Part shown: positions 43,440 to 55,084 of the stretch, in pieces
Layout: each line of letters opens with the position of its first letter
Position numbering within the stretch: position 1 is the first letter of the stretch
From: Forficula auricularia
Taxonomy: Eukaryota > Arthropoda > Insecta > Dermaptera > Forficulidae
Length of the DNA stretch: 64,000 bases
Assembly (NCBI GenBank): GCA_024734495.1
Contig: JALMQS010000102.1
Span: 10,870,640 to 10,934,639 of the forward strand
Direction of reading: 5' to 3'
Position numbers and translations under genes: made by a program
The notes under the pieces: generated by a model
What the model was told of the DNA's origin: nothing
Database searches by the model: none
The model's input: the letters and a program-made list of their open reading frames with translations, nothing else

Positions 43440-45560
43440 TGAAAATTATAACTTTTTTTGGGAAACTTTACATTACAAATGAATTAATAATTAGAAAAAA
43501 GTGTTTAAGTTAGTTGTTTCGCGACAATACTAGCAAAAAGTTAATGCTAGAGCATATAGAACAGACAATAAGGATTCATAATTCATAAGCCCAAAACTTT
43601 TTGCTGTTTATGTACCACTAATAGCCAATTCCGTGCTCGTTTGACAAATCTGTGAACACTGTCCGAGCTTGTATATATATTTTATCTTAGAAATTTCATA
43701 TAAAGTACATTATAAAGGGAGATTTATAAAACAAAAAGTTCTTAATAGGCGATTGAAATCTCTTAAGACAATGGCTGAAGCGAAAAAACGTCAAAAAAAT
43801 TACTAAAGTTAACCCACTTTTTAGGTTAAATAAATGCGTTGTAGCCAGCTTGTTTTTAGTGTAAATTTTTCCTTATACATTTTTAATTATTTATTCAATA
43901 TTATCTCAGAAACTGTGTTGTAACTAGTTATTGTTTAATGTTGGTTTAGTTTTTTATAAGAATGGTAAGAAGAATTTCTTAATTATAATTAAATATGTAT
44001 GTAAACTTTCCGATATCCCGTATAGTGTAATGTATAAGAGTCTGAAAAACTCTATCTTTTGGAATTTAATGGAACTATATTGTTCATAAATTTTGTTTTG
44101 CCACCAATCGATGCAGAAGTATTTAAATAATAATCTGTCTAAATTTCAAAAAACCCTAAGAAAACCCTTGGTGAAACAACTACTTTAAATAAAAAAAACA
44201 AAAAAAAACAATAACGACAATACTTTATCCCATTTTCATCCGCAACTGCATTTTGATTGATAAATTTTTAGTGATCCCAGATTATATAGATATACGAGTA
44301 TGAAATAAACTACATTTTTAAGAGTAAATCATTAAGAAATAAATTTATTACAAAGTAAATCTTTAGTTAACATCCCTATTATAATAATTTATTATTAAAT
44401 GTTCTTGTTTCTTATTGAAAAAATAATCATATGCTTGAATACTTGGTTGAATATTTGATACTGTGTGCAAGGTAGAACATCTTCGACATTTTTAAAATTT
44501 AATTGCTATTTTGATTTTATAATAATCGATAATGCTAGGAACGTCAGTTCACATAAATATGTAGTGCAAAATCGCAAAAGTATATTTAGGGACATTTCAG
44601 AAATTGTTGTAAATTCTGCCATAATCATTCAGATACCTCGAATTCACTACGCTCTAAGTTTTGGTCTGCTATTATTTATACTTTTTTCAAAGGCATTTTC
44701 GTTTTATATTTTGAGACCCTAAAATTTAGTTATGCGCCCCATTGTTTAAGAAGCACTATAATAAAGCTATATGGATAAAAAGCCTTTTGAGTCAAATTAG
44801 CCATATTGCGATCAATTTCGGCTCTAAATTTATTTGGTTACACAAATATCGGTCTTTTAGCTGATTTGAGTGGAGATTACAAGAAGTCTTAAGAAATAAT
44901 CTAACCCTTAGAAAAATATAGAACATCATCAGTCAAACATTCAACAAGTTCTAGATAAAATGACGAAATATACGAGTGTATTGGAAAAATCACGAGAGTG
45001 CCTTCTACCGAATCCGAGATGGTATAAATAATTTTTAGGGTTAAAAAGTAAAACGTTAAATCAATGATTATTTTGGAGAGAGTCAAATTTTATTTGGGAT
45101 CCAAAATAAAAAGTATTTTTTTATCACCGAGTGTGAGGTAGACATGTAAACATTTCTTTTAGTAGAATTAGCTTCGGGTTTTTAAAAAAATTATTGTGAT
45201 TTAAAATGATCATGTGTGAGAGTCCCAAAAAGTGACCATCTTTAAATGTTTTTGTACCAGCTCAATTTCATTCAAGTACTTAAATTTAATTTTTGAAAAA
45301 ATTCCAAAAATTCCAGTCATTCTCTTCTTATTAACGACAAATAAGATTTAAATTAATGTCTGAACTATTTTGGAAAATATAATCATTACCAGTCAACCAG
45401 TATGGTCCGAATTGTCTTTTGGCTCTGAGTTGGTGTGAAATAACCCTTCTGACATGCAATAAACATATATATAATATCTCAGATTCAGTAGAGGACACTT
45501 CAGTGATTTTTATAATTTCTATATCTATCTAATAACATGCTACTGCTATTTTTTAATAGA
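43440..45560. other. AT-rich stretch without recognised genes
   Basis: Several short frames (for example 85 codons at 44465-44722) have no recognisable domain and no splice support. The longest repeat-free interval in the window. Confidence 0.35.
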
Positions 45561-45574
45561 ATTATGTGTTTCGA

Positions 45575-46026
45575 CAGAGGCGACTGTGGGTCCGTGGTTA
45601 GAGTATCTGGCCGCTGCCTGAAGTATGCCTCGGCAGATATTTGCAGTAGCCTCTTCTTGGTAAACAATGGAAAACTACCAAGAGTATAATTGCCTAGTCA
45701 ATCTCTCCAAACTAGCCGCTCGGAAACGGCGTTAAAAAGTAGGTCCCGTATATCTGTGTAAAACCGGCTGTGTCGGGGCCCTGTCCTGAAGTATGCTGGT
45801 TCGAGACTGAGTCTCGGCAGATATTTGCAGCCTCCTCCTCTTGGAAAGCAATGGCAAACTACCAAGAGTATAATTGCCTAGTCAACCTCTCCAAACTAGC
45901 CGCTAGGAACCGGCGTTAAAAAGTAGGTCCCGTATATCTGTTGCAAAACAGCTAAACACACTCAGCACAGATATAAGTGGAGAGGTGCCGAAATGTCAGG
46001 GAGACCTGATATGGAACTTAAAGAAG
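45575..46026 (+). mobile_element. SINE-A copy 4, partly duplicated
   Basis: Two consecutive SINE-A bodies: 45575-45768 (lacks the 3' end) and about 45769-46026 (starts inside the head: GCTGGTTCGAGACTGAGTC). ATGTGTTTCGA at 45564-45574 and ATGTATTTCGA at 46027-46037 bracket the whole, so it inserted as one unit. Confidence 0.75.
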
Positions 46027-46861
46027 ATGTATTTCGAAGAGGGTTTTAAGAATTAGAACTACCCTTTTTGGAGATATGAAAAACCCATGGAATTTTCTAT
46101 TAAGTTGAAAGTAAAGGTTAATATATAGATTTGTATATTCAGAGAGAATAAATCAATCGAAGTAACGAAATTTACACTTGCCCTTGGAACTTGGAACATT
46201 AAGTTATAAATATAATTTTCGAAACAATCCACATGCATAATTAAGAAACCTTAATAATTCAACTTTAGTCAAATTAGTTTTATTTCATTAAGCTACTCTC
46301 GACAAGGTCTTTTACAAATCGATAACAAATAAATAAAGATATCTTTCATTTTTATTAGGCCAAAAAGACGAGCTTTTTAAATCGCCGCAATATTATCTTT
46401 AAATAAATGTTTTATTAAATGAGGTGTCATCTTAGAAGGATATAAATCTCGGTATAATGGCGAGTTAAAATTTTAAGAGACAAGCAATTTCCTTTCTAAA
46501 TTATATAATGTAAAATATTTTTTGATTTATCATCTGTTACTACCAGAGGGATGTACTAGATACTAGAAATCTAAAGGTATGGAGTTCGTTTCCTGGATAT
46601 GTTTGTTCTTAAGGATTATATAAATTTAACGGGATTGGATGTTATCACACAGTTAAGCTAAGTGTAGATCTCTTACTTCTTAAGTGGGTGACTGTTTATG
46701 ACCCGGTTGACATATTTATAGCTTCAATTTTAGTCTAGTTGCTAAAATCCTACTGGAACTGAGGGGAAGGACGATACTTAAGTTTATTAGAGACGCTCTC
46801 TATCTCAGGAAATTAGTTTGTTCCAGGTGGTATCAAAAAGTTAAATACATTTACAGATATT

Positions 46862-48045
46862 AAGGAGATTCGCGACTGTTTATCATTTTTCTAAGAAAAT
46901 TCTCAAATTTTTACCATCGAATCATTGATTCATTAAATATTTATTACCGAAATTTTAAGTTGATCGTCTGTTTCATTATCGAGAAATAAATTATTTACAA
47001 TTGTCCTTTAACATGTAAGTAAATGGACCGAGCTTTTGAAAGGGCTTATAACTTCTATACAAATTATACCATTTTCAACAAATTTATACAGATCAATAAT
47101 TCAACTTTTATGAATCGAACAATATATTTTTCAATAATTTTGATAGTCTAGTTAATTAGTTATTCATAAATGTAAAAATAAAAAGTTATTTGCAGCCAAC
47201 AGAATTTAACAAAAGCACTAGTGTAGAATTCCAAATCTATTTCTTGAAATCGTTTTTGTGTTAAATAAATGTTTTTATAATGAGTAATAAATTATCTCAA
47301 TATTCTTTTTTATTAATATTTATCACAACAGAGATTTTTATTCGAAATTATCCTCATTATTAACAATTTTTTAAAAATAAAATACAAATTTAGTAGGCAG
47401 AAGTTATCACTCTGCAGAAATACAAAATATTTTTTCGCAGATCAACCAGATAGACGAGGGGTGAACCGCGACCTAATATGCTGCACACCTACTTCCACTT
47501 CTACTTCCAAATATTTCCAAGTATTCCAAATATTTCCAAGTAATTGCAAATATTTCCAAGTACTTCCAAATATTTCAGGACTTTTCAAATATTCCCAAGT
47601 AACTTCTTCAAATATTCCCAAGTAGCTTTCAAATATTTCCAAAAGTAACTTTCAAATATTTCTAAATACTTCCAAATATTTCCAAGTACTTCCAAAATAT
47701 TTCCAGAGAATATGCTTGTACACCTACTTCCACTTGTACTTCCAAATATTTCAAGTATTTCCAAATATATCCAAGTATTCCAAATATTTCCAAGTAATTG
47801 CAAATATTCCCAAGTACTTCCAAATGTTTCCAAGTAATTGCAAATATTTCCTAGTACTTTCAAATATTTCCAAGTAATTCCAAAAATTTCCAAGTAATTC
47901 CAAATATTTCCAAGTACTTCCAAAAATTTCCAAGTAATTCCAAATATTTCCAAGTACTTCCAAAATACTTCCAGAGAAGTGTACACCTACTTCCAATCGC
48001 GGATCACCCCTCGCAGATAGATAAGCTGTCCCGAACCTCCTTTAT
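46862..48045 (+). mobile_element. Family C TIR element, copy 3, interrupted
   Basis: Colinear with 25886-26490 from AAGGAGATTCGCGACTG to the AGATAGATAAGCTGTCCCG, GAACCTCC end, but split by the minisatellite element at 47455-48013. Confidence 0.7.
47455..48013. mobile_element. Minisatellite-bearing hAT-like element, copy 3
   Basis: TIR CGAGGGGTGAACCGCGA and TCGCGGATCACCCCTCG (perfect outer bases). CAGATAGA is duplicated at 47447-47454 and 48014-48021. Twice the length of the other copies because the subterminal GTACACCTACTTCCACTTG recurs at about 47715, starting a second minisatellite array. The several long overlapping minus-strand frames (NIWKYLEIFGSTWKY-type) are only the repeat read in frame. 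Confidence 0.9.
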
Positions 48046-48867
48046 TTTTAATAATTTTTCTTTCAATTATGCTGATTTGTAATTAAATCTTTGGGTTTAA
48101 TAAATGAGTATTTATTTCAATGAAAACCTACTCGACTCATATATAACTTCCCTTGTTTTATGTGATCTGTTATAAATAAAAACTTCTAGTTAAATAGATA
48201 AAATATAATTAAATATCAAATTCCTATAAAAAATTGAATATCCAAAAAACTTTGGTATTTTATTTTTTTATAATAAAATCAATTCGAAGATAAAAATAAA
48301 CATTTGATTTGGATTTCGTTCGTTCGTAACATCGATTGGAATATAATCGGTTAAACTGACTTATTTGCAGTCCTCAATCTCTCGAATGTTAACCATTCAT
48401 TGATTGCGCTTATCAATTATTCGCTCCTCACTTGCCTTAACATCGCCATCCATTAGTTTCTCGAGCAAAAAAAAGAAGAAGCAAAAACTGATTGCTAGCG
48501 TGCCAAATGGCAATTGCTAATCGACGGGGTGTTCCTTATGGGAATACTTCCTACCTCCATTAGAAGAAAAAACTAATAATATTTTTAATCAAAACAGCTT
48601 AAAAAATTATTTCTATAATCTCACAATTTACTTTTAATTTATTCAAGGAGTATATATTAATTGAAAAGATTTTGTTTTGCCGAGAGTAGAAGAGTTGTTC
48701 AATCATAAAGAGAAATAAAGAGCTTGTCCTCTGCTTGATGAAAATAAACATAGGCAAATAAATATAACAACATTTAACAACATACACAAATATAATTATT
48801 ATATGTATGTATTTATTTATTTTTATATGTAAAATAAGTCTTGTGGTCGAGGGTGATTGTTTTAAAA

Positions 48868-49012
48868 AAATCGGTTGCCTGTAGAGTCGGTTATACTGAC
48901 GAGTAGTTGAACATGACGACAACGTCATAAGAAAATACCATTCCATCAGTATTTTCTTATGACGTTGTCACGTTCAACTATCGTCAGTAAAACCGACACA
49001 CAGACAACCGAT
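48868..49012. repeat. Palindromic MITE-like hairpin
   Basis: AATCGGTTGCCTGTAGAGTC ... GACAACGTCATAAGAAAATA is mirrored by TATTTTCTTATGACGTTGTC ... CACACAGACAACCGATT, with a ~10-bp loop. No clear target duplication. Confidence 0.6.
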
Positions 49013-49559
49013 TTTACACAATTCAAAGATTGAGAATTAATTAAGTTATAAAAACAAATAAAAAAATTTAAAAATATATATTAAGTAGAAATACCAAAAA
49101 TATAGTTTTTAAATCAGGTACGATTGTAAGAAAAAGTTAGAAACGATTAATTATATTTAATATCCTTGAAAATGGGTTAACTTGTTAAAAAATATTCTTT
49201 TCGATTTACTTTTTGTCTACATAACTCTTTTTGTTATATAGTGTATCTTATTTTAAAATAATATTTTGAAATACTTTTAATTAGTAATACTATATGGTTT
49301 TCCATTGAGAGATTATTTAAAATATGGTTATTTAATGAAGAGAAAATATTCGATGTGATTCATTAAAGTCCATCATTAAAGAATTAGTCAAATATATTTC
49401 ATTGTATTTTTTTTTCATAAATTTTCCTCCACTGTCATTTAACGCCTCTCTAATAATTGATTCGGCTTTCCACACACACTTTTAATAAAAAACAAAAAAT
49501 ATATAAAGAAAATCAAACTTGTTTTTTATCACTGTTAATAATAAAAGAACTGTCTTAAA

Positions 49560-50200
49560 GATGGATACTATTAACATACGTTCAGATAGGAAGAGAAGAG
49601 TTTTTCACACGATGGCGGCTGGAGGGAAATGCCATGTCCTGACTGGAGACACCCGCAACTCCTGCTTTTCTAGCCTAGCTGTTCCTCCTTAGCCTCTTGC
49701 TCGTTCCGCGCTCTCGCTTGCACTTCAAGCTCTTAAATGGAACGCCTTAGATGAGTCATGTTTTTTCGAGAGTGCAGCCGGCTTCATCGATTTATAAGAC
49801 GTTGTCACGTCAAAAAGCACTTTAAGACTTATTAAATTTATTTTTATTGAAGAAGATTTTAGAATAACACTTGTTGAGATGACAAAGTACAATTATTAGG
49901 TAGGTATAACGTATAAATAACGTTATTGTAGGTGATTTTAATAAATCCCGAATTTAAGAGAAGGGCGTTTGGGCAGAGCCTTCGGCGGCTTCAATGGAGC
50001 ATAAATGTTCAACGAGTGAGCGGGCGGACGGCTTATATAGACAATATACTGCAGCGTCAGCGATATGACTGACGTCATGGAAAGTGCTTATGTCTGCAGG
50101 ATATGCGACTATAACTTGTATTTATAAGATTTCCTCTTCTATGATTGCTACTGACGTTTTATTTTTAGTACCTGGAGGCACCGAGCGATGCTCGGTAACT
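49560..50200. repeat. GC-richer repeat-like region ending in a CACCGAGC hairpin
   Basis: 49590-49800 is GC-richer than its surroundings but has stops in all frames. At 50166-50195, TACCTGGAGGCACCGAGCG, ATGCTCGGTAACTTTTT forms a hairpin; a related TACCTGGAACATCGAGAG, TTGCTCGGTAATTTTTT is at 21643-21676. The two ~600-bp upstream regions share further words (GCGTCAGCG), so they may be one family. Confidence 0.3.
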
Positions 50201-50224
50201 TTTTCTTTCAGTTAATTATATTCT

Positions 50225-50705
50225 TTTATTTTAATATTTTGAGGATATAATTTTCTTTTAAATGGATGTTGATTTTTTTCTTTTGTTCAAAAAAATAATG
50301 CACTGTGAAACTACACTCCCTTTACTTAATTAATTAATATCATGTTTCACCTAAAACCTACACCACTTTTCCTAAGTAAAACACAAGTTATATATTTTTT
50401 TTATCATTTATTGTCAACAGGGACGTTTCGACAATTACGATTCAAAATAAATTAAGATTGTCCAATGGACGATTATACTTCTTAATTTTTTAAGATATAA
50501 ATGTAAAATTTGTGATATATATTGTTTTATAAGGTTATATATTAAAAATAAAATGTTTTTTAGGGTGATGATGACATAAGTATGTAAGTGTCGAAACGTA
50601 CCTGTTGACTATGATTGCTAAATAATAAAAAATATAACTTGTTTTATTTTTTGAACAAAAGAAAAATCAACATCCATTTAAAAGAGAATTACCTATATCC
50701 TCAAA
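50225..50705. repeat. PLE-end inverted pair 6
   Basis: TTTGAGGATATAATTTTCTT, TTAAATGGATGTTGATTTTT are mirrored at 50650-50705. The inner edges carry CAACAGGGACGTTTCGACA and TGTCGAAACGTACCTGTTG. On the plus strand GGTGATGATGACA ... TGTCGAAACGTACC is hammerhead-like, with C3 replaced by G. Confidence 0.6.
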
Positions 50706-50751
50706 AATATTAAAATAAAAGAATATAAATAAGTAAATAAGTATTTATAAT

Positions 50752-50985
50752 TTATTTTTGAGATTATAGTTTCGAAAGCTTGGCCTTCATCATCAGTCTT
50801 TTCAATTAGACATATTTTATTTATTATTTCTCATGGAGTCAGTTTTTGAGTGGCCAGCTTGCTATGAAAACAAATTTTTAATATCCAATTGGTGACTAAC
50901 CCAATTAGAAATAATAGATAAAATATTTCTAATTAAAAAGACTGATGATGAAGGCCTAAGCCTTGGAAACTATAATCGCAAACAA
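50752..50985. mobile_element. Facing PLE ends with two hammerhead cores
   Basis: The left end on the minus strand (50757-50800) is CTGATGA, stem II GAAGGC-CAAG-CTTTC, GAAA, CTATAATC. The right end on the plus strand (50939-50980) is CTGATGA (50942-50948), GAAGGCCTAAGCCTTG, GAAA, CTATAATC. Both keep the core CUGANGA and GAAA. The cleavage triplet is ATC rather than GTC, still NUH. The two face each other across ~140 bp. Confidence 0.6.
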
Positions 50986-51185
50986 ATTATATATATATAC
51001 ATATTTATATTTGTCATATTTATATAAAATATATATTAAAAAAATACAAATCTTTAATAAAAACAATCCAGAACACGTTTATTTTAAAACCAAACGATTT
51101 TTAATTTTTTAAATTAAAATTTTTTTTTAATGTATAAACAATCAATATAACTTTTTCTTTTCTATAAAATATATATATATATATA

Positions 51186-51981
51186 GTCCAAGAGCTGGTG
51201 ACACATTTTGACTACGGATTTGAGCCAACTATAAATAATACGTAATAGTACCGTCTATGATAGTTGTACAGGGAATGGCCAGTCTGGCTGGCTGTAGCAG
51301 GTGGACCAGGTACTGCGTATGGTGTGAGTGCGGTAAAAAATACTATATGATGATATTATAATTTATAGTCAATTATAAACATAATATATTCACTCCAGAC
51401 CATTTGAGTGGTGGAACGTGGAACCAGACCACCCAAAGTGTATTTTTACAACATGAAAAAAATAGCATCAAATATTTTGAAGGAGACAATAACAGAGTAG
51501 TGTCTTCACTGGATATTATAAATATTTATTATATTGTATAACGAGACTATAGTTTCGTTATAAATAAATCAAAATGTTACAATTCCAGCAGAAGCACACT
51601 CTTTTATTGTCTCCTTCAATATATAAATATTCTGCTGCTCTCGGCAAAAACTTTCAATTTAATCAAATATTTTTTTTCATGTTGTAAAAATACACTTTGG
51701 GGTGGTCTGGTTCCACGTTCCACCACTCAAATGGTCTGGAGTGAATATATTATGTTTATAATTGACTATAAATTATAATTTTTATAATTTCATTGTGGGT
51801 CAAAAATATCTTTTAACACATATGTATTTTTTACCGCACTCACACCATGCGCAGTACCTGTTCCACCTGCTACAGCCAGCCAGACTAGCCATTCCCTGTA
51901 CAACTATCATAGACGGTACTATTTCGCATTATTTCTAGTTGGGTCAAATCCGTAGTCAAAATGTGTCACCAGCTCTTGGAC
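51186..51981. mobile_element. Large palindrome (~300-bp arms) with a PLE fragment in its loop
   Basis: GTCCAAGAGCTGGTGACACA at 51186 and its complement at 51981 are bracketed by TA. The arms match closely (GTGGTGGAACGTGGAACCAG, CAGCCAGACTGGCC-like block). The loop at about 51480-51650 is itself a PLE-end pair: TGAAGGAGACAATAA, AACGAGACTATAGTTTCG and the inverse, missing its ribozyme centre. TA flanks and TIRs suggest a Tc1/mariner-like foldback, unproven. Confidence 0.6.
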
Positions 51982-52675
51982 TAATATGTGTGTATGTTTA
52001 TTTGCATCTTTGCAGAGGACATCCTCTTTGTTTCTCTTTATGATAATATATATATATATACTATATCAAAGGCCCATCTGTCTGATTCGTTGGGGAATCG
52101 AAACAGATGAATTTTGTTGAAAAAAGTTTTAACTTTCGCTTTCATCTAGTTAACATATATATATGGTATATTAATTATTAACTAACCTTTAATCGAAATG
52201 AAAATTTAATATACATATTTCTCTAAATACATTATTAAATGGTTAAATATTAAAATATTAATAGATTAGCTAGCGACATTCATATTTTTTATGGATCAGC
52301 TCGATTCTATAATGAATATTTGAAGAGAAACAAACAATATTTTACTCTTTCTTTGTAATAAAAATAATTTATTAACTATATCACCTTTTCAAACGCTATA
52401 GAAAGTGAAAGATAGATTTTTTAATGAGATACATCGACGCCTGCAACTCGTAGGGTAGGCATTCAGTGAACAGAGGTGCTAATACGGTTGCATAGTTGTC
52501 AGGGGTTAACGAGAAATATAAATTAAATATAACTAAACTTCTTGAGGATACAAATTCTCATTTAAATAGGTGTTGGTTTTATGTTGTTCCAAGGTATGAC
52601 ATATGTTGTTAATTTTAAGTTGTTGTCTGTGTGATAAGAAATTTTCATTGTATAAAAATTGTGTAATGATGAAAT

Positions 52676-52725
52676 GTTTTAGGCTGATGATGACATAATA
52701 GAAAATGTCGAAACGTTCCTGGTAA
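52676..52725 (+). ncRNA. Hammerhead-like core (GAAACGTT type)
   Basis: CTGATGA (52684-52690), stem II GACAT ... ATGTC (five perfect pairs), GAAA (52710-52713), then CGTTCC. The stem III/cleavage part does not fit the CTATAGTC form, so activity is uncertain. Confidence 0.4.
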
Positions 52726-52837
52726 CAATAAAATAAAATAAAGAAAAATAAATGATAAAAATGTGTTTTTTGTCAAAAAAGAATAAAACCAACACAAAGA
52801 TGGATATTGACTCGATGAAGAACATTTATAATTGAAG

Positions 52838-52886
52838 AAAAGACTGATGATGAAGACCAAGTCTTCGAAACTATAGTCTCAAACAA
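52838..52886 (+). ncRNA. Hammerhead ribozyme, intact core
   Basis: CTGATGA (52844-52850), stem II GAAGAC-CAA-GTCTTC (six perfect pairs), GAAA (52867-52870), CTATAG, TC at the cleavage site, and stem I AGA/TCT. All invariant bases are present. It is followed by the AAACAAATAAATAATATATA PLE-end sequence. Confidence 0.7.
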
Positions 52887-53156
52887 ATAAATAATATATA
52901 TACAGATATATCATCTTGATATATATGTGTATATGTTTATTTGCATCAAGCAGAGGACAACCTCTTTGTTTCTCTTTGTGAATCCAACAACTCTGCTACT
53001 CTCGGCAAAACAAAAAACTTTTCAATTAAATAAAACCAACACCTATTTAAATGAGAATTTGTATCCTCAAGAAGTTTAGTTATATTTAGTTATATATTAA
53101 AATAAAAAATTCTCAAAAACTAATCGAGAAATATAAAATTTCATATTTATTTAATC

Positions 53157-54920
53157 CAGGAGTGTCCAACCTGTTGGATTACACGGGCCCACTTTGAAGA
53201 TAAAAAAATTATAAAAATTATAACTCTATTGATATTTGTTAATCAAAAAAGATAGTTAATAAGTTAGATATAAGAACTTTATTATTTTTTTTAGCTAATA
53301 GTGAGCTTCTAATTTTAATTTTCGTAAATTTTATACTTGAAAATAGCCTCTCGTATATGTAATTACATACCTACATACTTACAAAAAGTGATATTATATA
53401 TTAGTATTTGTTTATATTTTTTCTAGACATGCGGCTTTTCAGTCAATCTCGTGTGGCTCTTAAACCCTCTTGAATAATACTGATTTTAAAAAGTAAAGGG
53501 TGGGGCAAAGATCTACCAGATTTTTGAAGAGTTATAAAAAAATCAAAAAATTAACTAAAAAGAAACTGAAAATATTTTGAAAAGAAAAGAAAATAATTTT
53601 TTTTAAATGTGCTTTAAACATTATATCAGACGAAAAAAGGGGGGGGGGGTCAAAATGAAAATTCTAGCCCTTTTGACTAAACTCAACCAAATTTTGTATA
53701 CATATTCTCTGGGTCCCAAAAAGGCTAGAAATCCAAAAAGTAACCACCCAAAATGGGGAGGAGGGGGTCAAAAAAAGAAAATTCTAGATCTTTTGACCAA
53801 ATTCAACCAAATTTTGTATACATATTCTATGGGCCAAGAAGGCTAGAAATACAAAAACTAACCACCCAATTTTGTTTACATAGTTTGGTCGAAAGGGATG
53901 AAAATTCTCATTCTTTCGACCAAACTACCCCCAAATTTGGGTGGTTAGTTTTCCATTTCTAGCCTTCTGGGTGATCCACAGAATATGTATTCAAAATTTG
54001 GCTGAGCTTGGTCAAAAGGGCTTAAATTTTTTTTTTACCCTCCTTTTTGTCTGATAATGTTTATTTTTTATTTATTTAATGTCACCGGGAACAAAGCCCA
54101 TTTTTAGACAGCACATAAGTAAGGTGTTAGTAGTGGGTTAGTGAGGGAGCCGAGTTTTTAGCAGGTAGAAAATTTTTATTTGCCAGCTAGGATCGGAACC
54201 CCGGACCTCCAGCGAGGTCAGCGCGTTAGCTAGACTGAGATACCGGCTCCCTGATAATGTTTAAAACACATTAAAAAAAAAAAAAAAAAATTCATTCATT
54301 TTATTTTCAAAAATATATTTAGTTTTTTTTCTAGTAGAGCAAAAAATAAATGTTTGTACTTCATTTATATTTTATAAAATAAAAAAAGTGTCTTTTTTTT
54401 AATATACCATTAATTAATCTCCAAACAATGTGGCTCGCATTGAAACAGTTTTATAAATTTGCGGCTCCCAAAGCTAAGGTTAGTGGCCACCCCTGTTCTA
54501 GAACATTCAATCAGAAAGGTGCAAGTAGAAAAATTATTTCTAATGAAAACGTAGTCGAAAATAGACCAAAATTATGATTATTTTTTTTGAAAATCTTGAA
54601 ATCTAGTTCCAGATTCAAAATTTAAAATTAGCACTTTTATTTTTCAGTAAACTTCACAGTAGATTTTCAGATTTCTTATTTTAGTGAAAAAAATATCAGG
54701 CCAAATTGTTGTGTGTTTTCCAGTATCTACATATAAATCTCAATGTTTTAAGTAATTTTATGACTTTATATTGGGCCACAGGGTTGACAACCTCGTTTTA
54801 AATCGAATGGTATTAAAGAAAGATATGAGGAATGATAATTTATTTTTTAAAATGGCTCACGGATATAATAATCCTGACTATCCATTATCTATTGTAAGAT
54901 AGTATTTAAAATAACAACAA
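53157..54920. repeat. Nested hAT-like remnants with family A palindrome
   Basis: CAGGAGTGTCCAACCTGTTG at 53157 and GGTTAGTGGCCACCCCTG ending 54495 are hAT-type ends. 53157-53430 and 54540-54905 match 61385-61650 and 60890-61260 in inverted orientation. 53600-54270 is a palindromic family A derivative (ATTTTGTATACATATTCT / AGAATATGTATTCAAAAT) carrying a SINE. Confidence 0.5.
54064..54250 (-). mobile_element. tRNA-derived SINE (family SINE-C)
   Basis: On the minus strand: GGGAGCCGGTATCTCAGTCT, AGCTAACGCGCTGACC, B-box-like GGGTTCCGATCC, ending GGTGACATTAAATAAATAA. The perfect 13-bp duplication CTGATAATGTTTA lies at 54051-54063 and 54251-54263. Confidence 0.8.
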
Positions 54921-55084
54921 ACAATTCTTCTCCTCAGCTCAACAACATCAACTAATTTTTAATTAATTTAAGACTCAATCTAGCAATTTATTAAATAGCT
55001 CATAATTTTTCCCCCTACTAACAATAAATCCAAGTGGTAAGATTTAAACCTTTTCAAATCGCCCGGTGGAAAACCACTGTCCAA

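Larger units (their letters stand above)
52510..53095. mobile_element. PLE-end inverted structure with hammerheads
   Basis: Arms: CTTCTTGAGGATACAAATTC, TCATTTAAATAGGTGTTGG (52548-52586) are mirrored at 53038-53085. Inside are two ribozyme-like cores on the plus strand (52684 and 52844) and the PLE-end block AGCAGAGGACAACC ... CTCTGCTACTCTCGGCAAAA (about 52950-53010). A short minus-strand frame at 52645-52860 is shadow. Confidence 0.6.

Noticed and set aside
44465..44722. 85-codon plus-strand frame with a hydrophobic C-terminus
   Set aside because: No recognisable domain, splice or promoter support; AT-rich hydrophobic frames are expected by chance.
47442..47642. Possible new repetitive protein (NIWKYLE repeats)
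   Set aside because: It varies with the minisatellite, changes frame at imperfect units, and has no start, splice or promoter context.
48599..48946. 115-codon minus-strand frame
   Set aside because: It runs from a palindromic MITE arm into PLE-end sequence (GCCGAGAGTAGAAGAG and the AGGACAAGCTC block), so it is assembled from repeats.
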